In this document: positions 11,096 to 22,613 of the stretch, piece after piece
How the letters are laid out: each line of letters begins with the position of its first letter
Numbering within the stretch: position 1 is the first letter of the stretch
DNA from: Leucaena leucocephala
Lineage: Eukaryota > Streptophyta > Magnoliopsida > Fabales > Fabaceae
Direction: 5' to 3'
DNA length: 64,000 nt
Assembly (NCBI GenBank): GCA_037074615.1
Contig: CM073569.1
Coordinates: 8,810,001-8,874,000, forward strand
Program-made: the position numbers and the translations under genes
Notes under the pieces: generated by a model
What the model was told of the DNA's origin: nothing
What the model saw: the letters and a program-made list of their open reading frames with translations, nothing else
Database searches by the model: none

Positions 11096-14000
11096 GATTT
11101 CAACTTAATATTTCGATTTTAATTTTAAGAAAGTTGGGTTGTTTTTCAGGGATCGTTGAAAACCAATTCAATTGTTTGAAATCTAGGGCTTTCGATTGAC
11201 GACCATTCGAGGGCATTCTCATCATCTAGGGTTAATTGCATGCTAAGTGGTTTCTAACAGTTCGTTAATAGTCTTTAAACTAGCTTTGATCAAAGGAGTT
11301 TAAGGAATATTAAAGTTCTGGACTCAATCGATTGATTGAGGTTTCTATTTGAGACTTAGTGATTTTAAACTCTAATTTAAACTTAAGAACAAGGATAGAT
11401 ACGTTTTCATCATCAAGAGTCTTTCATAACATATTCTTTCAACAAACGAACCAATTTTCATCTTAATCAAAAATCCAAAAATATCTATCTTTTTGCACCA
11501 TTATTTTATTACAAATCAAACCTCAAAACCATTTTATCTCCAATTAGGTTTTCATTATTTTTGACATCCAATTTGCTAGGTTTCCTTTAAAAAGTCTCCT
11601 TGAGAAGAACAATAGGGTTGTGCCTTATACTATATTATTGGGTGCAATTAACTTTATTTTGTTAGCTCAGACTGCAATAATCCGAGAGCCTCATCAGGCA
11701 TGCGAATGAAAGGATTAATAATGGAAAGATTCGTCATCCGGATGACTCTTTGCAATGGAAGAAGATTGATGACTTATTTCTCGAGTTCGGCAATGAATCA
11801 CGAAACCTAAGTCTTGGACTTAGTATGGATGGCATGAACCCTTATAGTAGCCTTAGTAGTATACATAGTTCATGGCCCATCCTCCTAGTGATTTACAACC
11901 TATCTCCCTTGTTGTGTATGAAACGGAAGTATGTAATGTTGTCTATGCTGATCTCAGGACCAAAATAACTGGGAAATGACATAGATGTTTACCTAACACC
12001 CTTGATTGAAGATTTGAAGAAGCTATAGGAAGGTGTGGGCCATGATCTTTTGTACAATTAATGACTTTCCTGCATACGGAAATTTGTTAGGGTATAGTGT
12101 TAAGGGCCATAAAGTATGTCTGATTTATGAGGAAGGGACTTGCTAATATCAACTTTGTCATGGAATAAAGACAGTCTACCTAGGTTATAGGAGATTTCTA
12201 AGACAAACCCACCTATACCGTCAACTAAAGAAAAAAAATTTTGGCGGCCAAGAATTTGAAAATGCTCCAAAGCCATTAACTGGACAACAAGTTTATGAAA
12301 AGGTGAAAGACATCAATGTCACTTTCGGTAAGATTACCAAGAAAGTGAGAAAAATGTATGGAAAAAAAGATCTGTCTTCTTTGAGCTTCCATATTGGAGA
12401 CATCTTCAGTAAGGCATTGTATTGATGTGATGCATGTGGAGAAAAATGTGTGTGACAGCATTGTTGGAATACTACTCAACACACATGGTAGTTCCAAAGA
12501 CAGTTTAAAGGCAAGATTTGATTTGAAAGAAATGGGAATATGAGAGGATTTACATCCGAGGCCAGATGGTGAGGGGAGCTATTGTGTTGAAGAGATTAAC
12601 ATTTTATCCAAGGGTGAGAGAAGAAGTATTTGTGAGTGTTTGCAAGGAATCAAAATTCCCTCTGGGTACTCATCTAATCTTAAGAGGATTGTGTTAATGA
12701 AAGATTTGAAATTAGTAGGCCAAAAGTCTCATGATTGTCATGTATTGATGCAATAATTACTCCCAGTGGCTGTTCGAGGAATCCTTCAAGATGATTTGAG
12801 ACACATTGTAACCCGACTTTGTTTCTTCTTCAATGCTAATATGGCAAAGTCTTTGAGACTGAAAAGTTGGAGAAATTAGAGCACGAGGGTTATGTTATTT
12901 TGTGCTAGCTTGAAAAATAATTTCTTCCTGCCTTTTTTGAAATCATGGTACACCTCATCATTCATCAAGTGCGAGAGATAAAATTGTGTGGCCCTGTATA
13001 CTTACGATGGATGTACCCATTTGAAAGATACATGAAAATCCTTAAAGTGTATATGAAGAATGCAAATCGGCCCGAAGCATCCATTGTTCAAAAATATGTT
13101 ACCGAAGAAGCTATGGATTTTTGTCAACAATACCTGTCTAAAGTAAGACTTACTGGTCTCCCTAAACCCCATGCCAAACAGGGGGTCAATGCAGAATGTC
13201 GGTGACGAGTGTTGATAGTAATGAATTGCAGCAAATACACTTACACATCTTGAATAACATTGATGAAATTCAAGACTATATTGTTGTTCATAAAGAGCTT
13301 GTCCAAAAAAAAATAATAGGATGACAGGGCAAAGGCTAATTGAGAACACAAAAAATATTTTGCACATTGGTTCAAACTGGAGGTTGAAAATAAGGATTTT
13401 GTTTCTGATACTGTTAGATGGTTGTCATGTGGTCCTGAACTTAATGTGATATGTTGGAATTTATTTGATATGAATGGGTATTCCTTTTATACAAAGTCCC
13501 TAGATGATAAAAGTAGCATGCAAAATAGTGGTGTTATGTAAGTGGCTAAAGCTATGCATTTCTCTAGTTCAAAAGACAACAATCCTAAATTAGTAGCCAT
13601 CCCTTATTATGGCATTGTTGAAGAGATTTGGGAGGTGGACTACTCCAAATTCATAGTTCCCGTGTTCAAATGCAAGTGGTCTAATGTAAATAATGGTGTT
13701 ATGGTCGATCGATTAGGATTTGCACTGGTTGATTTGAATAATACAAGTTTTGGGGATGAGCCTTTCACTATGGCAGACCAAGCAAAGCAAGTATTCTATA
13801 TCATTGATCCTCCAAATGAAAGATGGTTTGTCGCGCTCCAAGGAAAAAGGGTTGTTGATGATGATGATTCTATTTGTGAGATCCCTTCTTTTTCAGTAGG
13901 TTTACTAAAATTAAATAAAGAAGAAGTGGATTCTGATTGATTTGTATGTGTTTCGTGTTTTTGATCAATATTAAGTTTCTTGTTATGATTGCATATATAT

Positions 14001-14129
14001 TTTTGATGTAATAATAACACAGACAGATTCTTGTTCTAATAAGAATATTGTAACATGAAGGGATGAGATGATATATATGATGATGAAGGAGTTTAAAAAA
14101 ATAACTATAAAATTAAAACTGGTATTAAC

Positions 14130-14320
14130 TGCTATCTAGTGTAAAAAGTCTACTAGTGTCACTTTTGTAAATAAATTATAATATTTTTTACACCGGTTTT
14201 ATATTTTATCTGGTGTAAAAAGTCTTCTTATATTCAAAATAAATGTCGTAAAATAACATTTTACATCGGTTATGTTTTTGTCCAGGTTAGAATAATTTAT
14301 ATCCGGTGTAAAATTTCTAT
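14130..14320. promoter_or_regulatory. CACTA motif cluster between TNP2 and the TNPA-like gene
   Basis: The cluster has several TTTTACACCGG-like motifs in both orientations (near 14196, 14213, 14259, 14301). It repeats the cluster ahead of TNP2. It lies in the gene-free stretch 13941-14685, before the TNPA-like exons, so the two genes may share a binding factor. Confidence 0.5.
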
Positions 14321-15135
14321 ATATATTTTTTAAGCTTGCCCCTTGGTGAGACCCTCATTCTCATTTCTCACGTACTCTATCATAACTCCGCTCATCGTGC
14401 TCTGTGGTTTTCGTGGGGCTTCTCCGTACTCAGTTGTTCTTCTCTATTATCGCTCTCGTTCTGCTTTGCCGTGTACGTGTTCTCTGTACTTATTTTCCTG
14501 TGTACGTGCTTCATCATTTTTATTTTCATTTAATCTAGGTTTTCTACTTTTCCTGATAAATGCTTGCACATCTTTCCATTCATAACTACTAAAGGAACAA
14601 GTTTTGTGTACTCTGACGGGTTGAAGGAAAAAGGGTTAAGTCTGTTTACAATGTTTGATTTTGTTATTACGTATATAGGAATATAGGGGATAGAGTTACT
14701 CAGAATGAGGCTAGTGATGCTCCAAGTGACACTACGCAAAGGAAGGGCAGAAGTGTGACGCATTTGAAAGACATTTTGAAGGACAGGAAAGAGGGGAAAC
14801 TGCTGCCAATTGAGTTTGACAGAAACTGGAACCCAATTGGTGAACACAAGACCAAGTACGTAAGTTATGTCAGCCTCCTAGCACGCAACAAGCCTAACAT
14901 CACCTATTTGACTTGGGATGCTGTTGATGATCACGTGAAGAATCAAATTTGGGACACTACCCGAGTATAGGAACTATCTATCTTATATTGTATACAAAGC
15001 AATACTAAATACACAACTGTTTGTTGATTACTCTACTTTAAATGGCAATCATTACAGCTCACTTATGATGTTCCCAACAATAAAGTCTTGAAGAAGAAGA
15101 CGTTGTCTTATTACGCTGAGCGTTAGAGGGCATTA

Positions 15136-18100
15136 TGTAACATCCTTACTTTTGTACATCTTAGGGACCATTCAGTAGCCTTTAGAACCACTTACATGAC
15201 ATTTGAAGTCCATTAGCTAAATCTGGAATTTTTACTCTTAGCGAGTTACTGTTCATACGGTATTCCAGATTAGGCAACAAACTTTGAAAATCATAATTAA
15301 TTATATAAATGTCGGAATGAGGTGGTTCAAAATTCTACTCGAAGATAACATCTTGAAGTTTAAGCAAAAAATAATTTCCTGACCAAATGCTTAGCCAATT
15401 GATACAGTTTATTCGTTAAAGTTTACTGTTCATTTGGTCAAAAATCCTGAAAACAGATTCTGGTCCCTGACTTTGGAAATTCATTTCTCTTTGTTCCCTT
15501 ATCTAAATGATATGCATTATATATGGATTTAAAGCTACATATGTGTAATTTAAGCTCATAAAATTTTGTGAGTTAATTATTTCATTTGCTAGGTCAAACT
15601 GAAGCCACAACAAAACTGCTTCAGGACCTACGTTTTTACCATTTCAATTTCCTTTCTTTAGTTCTCAATAATTGCTCCAACATGCATAAACCATCTCTTT
15701 GGTCTCTCATGCATTTATATACATCATGGACATATTCTATAATTATTTCATACATTTCCATCACATAATTACACACTTTACATAATTGGAACAAACCATG
15801 CATCATAAGTGAAAGTATCAAATTGTTCACTTCTTTAGCTCTTCTCCATGCATACATTTTCCATCATGCTTGACCTAAATTCATTTCTTCCTTATTCCTC
15901 CACTTGCTCCCTAAGCTTTACAACCATGAAACCTTTCGGTCAACCACTTCTCAACATCTTCTTGGATGTTGCAAGGTCCTAAGCACATTTATATTCAACA
16001 CATAATTCATTAGGACCATGAACTCAAGCATTATCCAAGACCATGTCTCTTGAACATTTAACTAACACAGCTTCCTCTAACCTTTACCAATTGCCTTGGC
16101 CTTTGAATCAATTGATGTCTTGACCTTACCCTACACAATTTCACCTTTTGAATCCATTTATGAGCTTAGAATAATGAAATTCCACCTCTTATACACTGTT
16201 CTATACAGATTTGAAAAATATGCACAATTCTTCCAAAAATTCTCATCTTGATTCCAATGCTTCCCATACTTGTTTCTCTACTTTACCCCACACAAATTTT
16301 CATTTTAAAACCATTGGAAGCATCAACATCATGAAAATCCAATCACTGTTCAAACATGTAAACAATATCAGAGAAGAATTCTAAACATTACAACTTTCAA
16401 TTCCAATGCTTTCGAGGCTCAAAATCTATCCAATCCTACACAAAATCATCATATAAACTCAATGGAAGCATTAGATCATTGAAATTCTATCTCCTTCTAT
16501 CATGAACAGTGCAAACTGAAATGGTTCATCCATGGTAAAGTCAAGAACATCAACTTGATTCAACAACCAATCATTTAACTAGCTTGTTTAAGCTTTAATC
16601 TCATAACTCTAACTTTAATTTCTTCTTTCTCCTTTCATCTAAGGTTTTGGATAGCATATACACCTTAGAGAAAACTCAACTTTCTTCCATGAAAACTGTA
16701 AGTTCAATCTCCCAAATCAGGATATATTGCTTACCTTTAATCTCTAGCTTGCTTGAACTTTGGCCCTTGAATTCTTCTTTGTCTTGGGTTGAGTTTTCAT
16801 TTTGCAAGAGGTTCCCCAAGGGTTCTTGTGCTCACAGTTTTGCATCAGATTTTGGGGGGTATTTATAGAAAATTTCATGGAAAATGGATGGCCAAGATCA
16901 TTTTGTACACTATTTGATCTAATGGCCAAGATAGCACCTTGAATTTTGTCTTGCCCACCAAGAAATGATGACATCATCTCCATGACATCATGAAGGGACA
17001 CCTCATAGCCCATGTGACGAAATTATGAAGGGAGGAAGCATCTGGAAAAATTCTAGTCCAATCCGATATCGGCTCAGTCCGATTTCTCAAAAACCAAACT
17101 GTTTTCTAAATCTAATTTTTCTAAGATTCCATAATATGTTTTCTGACCTTAAATCCAGTATCCGGATTCTTTCTACCATTTAAATTCTTATACTGGGTCT
17201 AAAATTAATTACAGATCCCTTGGAAAATGATCAAAATACCCTTGGTGCCCTTTCTTGCACTATATTATCCTTAAGGGCATAATCGTCATTTCACACCTCT
17301 TTGCACCGTATCAGGGCATATACTGACTCTGAGAAATCATTCATGTACTTGCCTTGGCATTTTGGCCTGTCCAAAATGACCAAAATACCCTCCATTCATC
17401 TCTTGTACATTATTATAACATAGGGGCATTTTCATAATTTCGCACTTTTTCGGGGTTCCTCTGGACATTGGCCCACATACTGCTCAGGTACCTTATTGGG
17501 CCTCTGGGATGCCATTTTGGGCCTTTGTCTAGGTCCACTACCTTTATGACACAAATCCCAAGAAACCTATCCCGAAGGTATTTATCGGGTATTTTATTAT
17601 ACTGTAAATTTCATTAAAAATTCTACAGGATTCCTTTCCTGATCCTGTTAGTTTAATAAATTCTCATATTAATTATATTAATTTACTATAAAGTTTCATC
17701 TGATTCTGAGATCCAAAAAATACAGTAATAATTTTATCTGACTTTAGAAATTTATATCAATTTTTTGGGACCTCAAATCGAAATTCTGTCTTGCGTCAAA
17801 CTAACCGAAATAATTTTCTCTATCTACTAGTAAAATTTGGGTTTGATATGATTCCAGCCATTTTTGGCCTGTTTCCGGTCCAAGTTCTTCATAATTACAC
17901 TTTTGCCCCTTGAACTTTTCATAAATTACATTTATATCCTCAACTTTTTAAAATTACACTTAAGGACCCAATATTTTTGTCTACTTTCTATTTTGGCCTT
18001 GAAACTTTTGTAATTTCACTTAAATCCTTGAAGTTTCTTTCTTTTTCAATTCAATCCCTTTCCTTACATAAATGGCCACACTTTTCTTAGAAAATCTCAC

Positions 18101-18155
18101 TATATTATGTACAAACTGTATATACAAATCAGTACAGAAAATTTGGGATATTATA
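15136..18155 (-). mobile_element. Left (3') LTR of Element I
   Basis: It runs from TGTAACATCC to GGATATTATA (family end ATATTACA) and is 3020 bp long. A TATA box lies at 16860-16868. Its closest relative in the window is the solo LTR 59051-62396. Compared with that copy it lacks about 300 bp around 15885, including the segment with the shared GAATCTCAGTAGCAA stretch. Confidence 0.85.
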
Positions 18156-18175
18156 TTTCTCTCCCCCTTAAAATA
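18156..18175 (-). other. Polypurine tract of Element I
   Basis: The minus strand reads a purine tract AAGGGGGAGAGAAA directly against the LTR end. The following TTTCGTCCTCGAAATTT is shared with the tract regions at 39180 and 22596. Confidence 0.75.
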
Positions 18176-19419
18176 AATTTCGTCCTCGAAATTTACTTAG
18201 TACCTTAGTCAATTATCTGGGTATATATCTTCTTCGTATCTCTTTCTGCTTTATGACTAAGGATTGGGTATCTATCTCGTATCCTTTATCTTGATATCTT
18301 AGCGGGCACTTTCAATATAGATATTCATGAATCTTCATATCTTTACTATTATTACTCTTCGTTTCTAAATCAACTCAATTAGAGTTGAACTTTACTTCAT
18401 TATGATACTTGCTTACTTGCTATGCATCTATTTGCTTATGGACAACTCATTGTACTAGATTTGTGAGTAGTGTCAATTTCTTTCATATCAAATCTCTCGA
18501 ATATTACTATATTCAGGAGTTTTTATCCATTACTCATTATTATTTCTAGCACTTATCTCTTATTACTTCTCTAAGTATGTCACGGAATTCCTTAGCATTT
18601 GCAAAGCTTCATCTCTCTTTTCGTATAATCATATGTTCTCATCATCTTTAATAACTTAACATCATATAGAGAGAGGACTTATGTCGTTATTCTTTTCTTT
18701 ACTTTACTGCTTATTAGGAAACATACTCTAACATGCATAATGCCTGGCCAACATCTTGCAGGACTGCATACCTGCTCATGAATGCAAAGCTCTAACATTG
18801 AAGATCTAGCGTTCCTTTCCTGAATATGTACAGCTCTAACACTCGGAGCTTCCACAGCTCTATCATATGGAGCTTGCACTATTCTAACATTTGGAGCTTT
18901 AGCATACTTTACAACATAACATAATGCCTGTCATTTCATGCAAGGAGTGAAAGCTCTCACTTTCATCTGTAACATTACATTCAGACATCTTATCCCTTTC
19001 AAAAAGGGAGCCTCTCTATCTGTTCATAAAGTTACTTCTTACTATCATTTTCAATACACATTTCTCATTATGTGTCACATTACATGCTTATCAAAATATA
19101 TCTCATTGCGTACTTCTCATGCTATATCGTGGCATATCTAGTCAAATCTGGCTATATCATGGCGTATCTTACTCTTTCATAACTTATTTTGCCTTATCAT
19201 GACATATTCTGAGATGCCAGAAACATTCTCTTTAACTTATAACTTTATCAGCCTCTTAGGAGAATATTGCTCTTTTGCTTCTCGTTCTCCTGAACAAAGT
19301 CATGATTTAAATATTTCATTTCAAATCTACTCTATTTGGACAGAAGGGTTCTAATCCTTTACTGTTCATAACCCTTTTAACTTTTCATTTTACATAACTC
19401 TGTACATCTACGCCAAACT
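18176..19419 (-). other. Element I internal region, non-coding part
   Basis: No pol, integrase or chromodomain can be read here, although this is where the 3' end of pol would lie. There are repeated phrases around GAGCTT(T/C)..ACATTTGGAGCT at 18780-18900. Confidence 0.6.
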
Positions 19420-20474
19420 TGAAACATCCTCCTTTAAACCTCTCAGAGTACTATTGCTATAACACTCTCAACTGGATTATATCTCTCTTGCCAGAAATTC
19501 TGGTAAAAAATAACTGTACTGATTCGGTAATTCCCTATGAGAACTACCATTCTACGTAAGTACCCAGGAAAGACTGGATGAACCGGCTAGGTCCACTCAC
19601 TTCCAGCCTCCTTAGACAGCACCTACGTACACAGTACTCTGTATAGTCTACCAGCACAACGGTATTTTTCTAGTACACATCTTTAAATTTTAACCTTAAA
19701 TCTTACCCTTACCTTAACCTTACATATACTCAATCGGAATTATCTTAGATCATTGGAATACCTCTTAAGCTTAAAAACATTAGTTTCCAAGAGTTGGGCT
19801 TACGGGTACTGTTCACTGTCACTATTCATAGGGCAATTCCAGATTACAGCCTGAACTTTGAAAATTCATAATCAAATCTAGAAAAATATTTTTGAGGTGA
19901 TTCCAATTTCTAATGAAATATATTTCATTCAAATTTGATAGAAAAATATCAAAATGAGGTTTCCGTGTCCAGATCAAATCAGTTTATTCGTTGAACTTTA
20001 CTGTTTATTTGGTAAATCTGGAAGTTCCAGTTTCTTTGCCCCATTTTCAAAAATTCATTTCTCCTTGTATACTTATCAAACTGAGTCAAATTACCTATGG
20101 ATTTAAATCTCAGAATGTGTACTTTAATATCATAAAATTTTGTGGAAGAACTCATTCATTTACTATATGAAATTAGCGCATGAACCTCACTGCCTCTGAG
20201 TAGTCGTATTATCTTATTCTAGATTTTAACTCCCAACTTTGAAAAATCATAACAATTAGAGTTCTTAACCAAATGAGGAGTTCTTGGTGTCCAATTAAAT
20301 CTATGGATCTTAGCTACATTCATACCAAATTTCACGTGAAACCGAATAGAATAAGTTACTCAAACTATTGCTGGAAGTGATCTACCTCAGCTCAGATCCA
20401 GTGAGTAAATTCATTATACATACCAATATATCATCACATAAATTAAAGGCATGCTTTCCAAGTCATACACCATT

Positions 20475-22595
20475 TGAAACATCCTCCCATACAACCCTCA
20501 GAGTACACTTGCGGAAGCTATACTAGCTCTTCTTCTGCCTAAACTCCGGCAGCATAACCGCTACACTTCATCTGTACAAAGAACTGAACCGTACTGATTC
20601 GGTAATTCCCTCATGAGAACTACCATTCTACGTAGTACCCAGGAAAGACTAGATGAACCGGCTAGGTCCACTCACTTCTAGCCTCCTTAGACAGCACTAC
20701 GTACACAGTACTTATCATATACTGATGTTCAGTCTTTACTCCGGCAGCATAACGGCGTCTCTTAGGATTCTCTAAATCCACTTCAGCATAACCTCCCTGT
20801 AATGGGTTATGGATGGGGATGAGATTCGGGGGAATCTCAGTAGCAACAATCATAACAATATATGTAATGCAGTGTGACAGTGCTTGCTTGTGATTGTGTA
20901 CAGATAAGTATGCTGCGTGCTTCCATGCTTAATAACATATGACCATAGCATTACAGCAGAGCTTCAGACATAACATATAAGACAACAATCCAACCAAACA
21001 ATAGAACATCAAATCACAAAGCCATTACATAGAAGTTAGGATTAGTTACTACCTGGCTAGCTTAGCAGAACCCTACTATCCCTACTCTGCTTCCAGCTCC
21101 GCCAGAACTTCCTTTCTTCCTTTCTCCTTTCTTTCTTCCTTTCCTCCTCCTTCTCTCTAATCTTTCTCTCTCACTTCCTTACCCATGCGTGAAGCAAGAA
21201 TGAGAGGGGGGGTATTTATAAGGTTTCCCAATGGCATTTCTGTAATTACCATGCCATCTGATCCTGCGGTCCTGGTTTTTCCTGGATTTTCCTATTTTCT
21301 TTAATTCCTCATTTACTGCATCATCATGCCAACTCACCAGGACACCTCAGCAGCATATTTTTCACATGCTTGAATTCCCGGGACACCTCAGCATGCTGAC
21401 TCACCATGCTGACTCACCGGTCCAGTCTCCTGCCTCGTAATGCGTGCCCTCAGCTTTATCTGCTTTCTGCGGACTAATGCCATGTGGCAACTGGAAGAGA
21501 CCTTGCACGCTTCCCAATGCCACCCAGATAAGTCCCAGACTTATCTGATCACCTCCTCGGTTTACGTGCCTCCTCGGTTATCACGCCAACCGAGTATCTT
21601 TACTTTACTGAATCATTACTTTAATGCCATGTGGCATCTTGTGGGACCCATGAGTACACCTTATCAGTCCACCTCATGGTCTCCAGATAACCTTTCCTTT
21701 ATCTGATATCCTGCCTCCGGTCTATCTCTAACTGGGTAACTATCTCTCTTGGACCTTCACCACTCTTGGCCCATACGCTTAGCGCCACTTTAGTCACTAG
21801 TCGCGACCTCAACATCCTCTTGTCGCGACCTAACATCTTTGTGTACACTAGTCGCGACTACAACATTTTCCCGTCGCGACCAAAACACATTTTAGTCGCG
21901 TCTAAGGTTTTCTGCCACTATTAGTCGCGACCATATCACTTTTCAGTCGCGACCTCAGTACATTTTAGTCGCAACCAAACTCATTTACTTATTAGTCGCG
22001 ACACCACACATATCCGTCACGACCAAACCTCTCTGCCAATATGAGTCGCGACCAAGACACTTACTCGTCGCGACCAAAAGTCACTTTACATCTTTCCCAT
22101 GGACAACTCTACTTCTCTCACAAGTAGTGTCCATTTCTTTCATATCTCACCCCACAGAATCTTAGCATAATTCTGGGGTCTATCTTATCTCACTTTCTTC
22201 TTATCCTTTATCCTAGGTTCTAGAAATTCTCTTTCAATAACTCATCCCTTAACTCTTCGGGAGTCCTCATTAATTGAAAGGCTCGACAACCCTCTGTATC
22301 AGGTTATCTTACACAGGAGCCAGCCCATATCAAGCTACCTGCAGAATTCATAGGCTTAAGACTTAGGACATTCCTCCCATTCCTCATTTTGAACCTAGGT
22401 GAACTGTCCCGATTCTGTAGGTTAAAGACTTAACTCATCTTTAAATCCTGAAGGACTTAGCTTATCCCTCGGATCCTACAAAATACAGGTAAATAATCCG
22501 CCCATATCAGATTACCACCATAGGACTACGGGTTAGCAGCCTGCCCATATCAGACTACCTCCAGTTCAACTAGACCCAAAAATTGGGATGTTACA
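20475..22595 (-). mobile_element. Left (3') LTR of Element III
   Basis: Runs from TGAAACATCCTCC to GGGATGTTACA, 2121 bp. It contains the conserved block 20601-20712, a TATA box 21213-21220 and a GTCGCGAC array 21800-22074. Confidence 0.95.
21800..22074 (-). repeat. GTCGCGAC lattice in the Element III left LTR
   Basis: Twelve copies start at 21800, 21822, 21851, 21873, 21895, 21924, 21946, 21968, 21995, 22016, 22045 and 22067. Steps are 22, 29, 22, 22, 29, 22, 22, 27, 21, 29 and 22 bp. Nine copies are perfect palindromes. The variants are GTCGCGTC (21895), GTCGCAAC (21968) and GTCACGAC (22016). Spacers are about 14 or about 21 nt; the 21-nt ones share a TCTGCCA-type core. The array lies upstream of the TATA box in element orientation, in U3. 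Confidence 0.9.
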
Positions 22596-22613
22596 AATCT
22601 CCTCCCCTTTAAG
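22596..22613 (-). other. Polypurine tract of Element III
   Basis: The minus strand reads AAAGGGGAGGAGATT against the LTR end, followed by the shared TTTCGTCCTCGAAATTTC. Confidence 0.75.

Larger units (their letters stand above)
8326..11696. mobile_element. LTR-like insertion in TNP2 (TSD GGCAT), itself interrupted
   Basis: The insertion starts TGATAAGACA and ends GAGCCTCATCA. It is flanked by a perfect 5-bp direct repeat, GGCAT (8321-8325 and 11697-11701), exactly where the TNP2 reading frame is interrupted. After removing the nested LTR 9202-11095 with its target duplication, about 1.47 kb remains. TG...CA ends and a 5-bp TSD fit a solo LTR. The family is unlike the other LTRs in the window and the orientation is not settled. 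It contains degenerate GTCGCGAC copies at 8623, 8645, 8709 and 8736. No ORF of note. Confidence 0.75.
7570..13940 (+). pseudogene. CACTA transposase TNP2/TNPD, broken and split by an insertion
   Basis: This is the catalytic transposase of the CACTA element. Part 1 (7570-8325) begins MDRSWINAKRTSVEYAEGV, the usual TNP2 N-terminus. It continues with a Cys pair CLCVSCL, WHGE, and a zinc-binding stretch CPNDCIFYRK...CPICKTPRY. Part 2 (11702-13940) resumes with RHPDDSLQWK, the family motif RNLSLGLSMDGMNPYSS, then a DUF4218 segment (GPVYLRWMYPFERYMKILK, 12980-13200) and a DUF4216 segment (YYGIVEEIWEVDYSKFIVPV, 13600-13820). WH at 8318-8325 joins directly to AN(E)R after 11701 once the inserted LTR and one GGCAT are removed. 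In-frame stops lie at 7780-7782 (where the family has Trp before VWHGE) and 8281-8283 (where it has Arg). Many further stops and shifts lie in 11970-13540. The last ORF, 13542-13940, is open. Confidence 0.85.

Noticed and set aside
14320..14345. Right end of the CACTA element after the central motif cluster
   Set aside because: No TTTTCCACCAGTG-like terminus is present and the TNPA-like exons follow on the same strand.
21800..22074. CGCG-box (CAMTA) binding sites as explanation of the lattice
   Set aside because: The CAMTA core needs A, C or G before CGCG; here it is always T, as TCGCGA.
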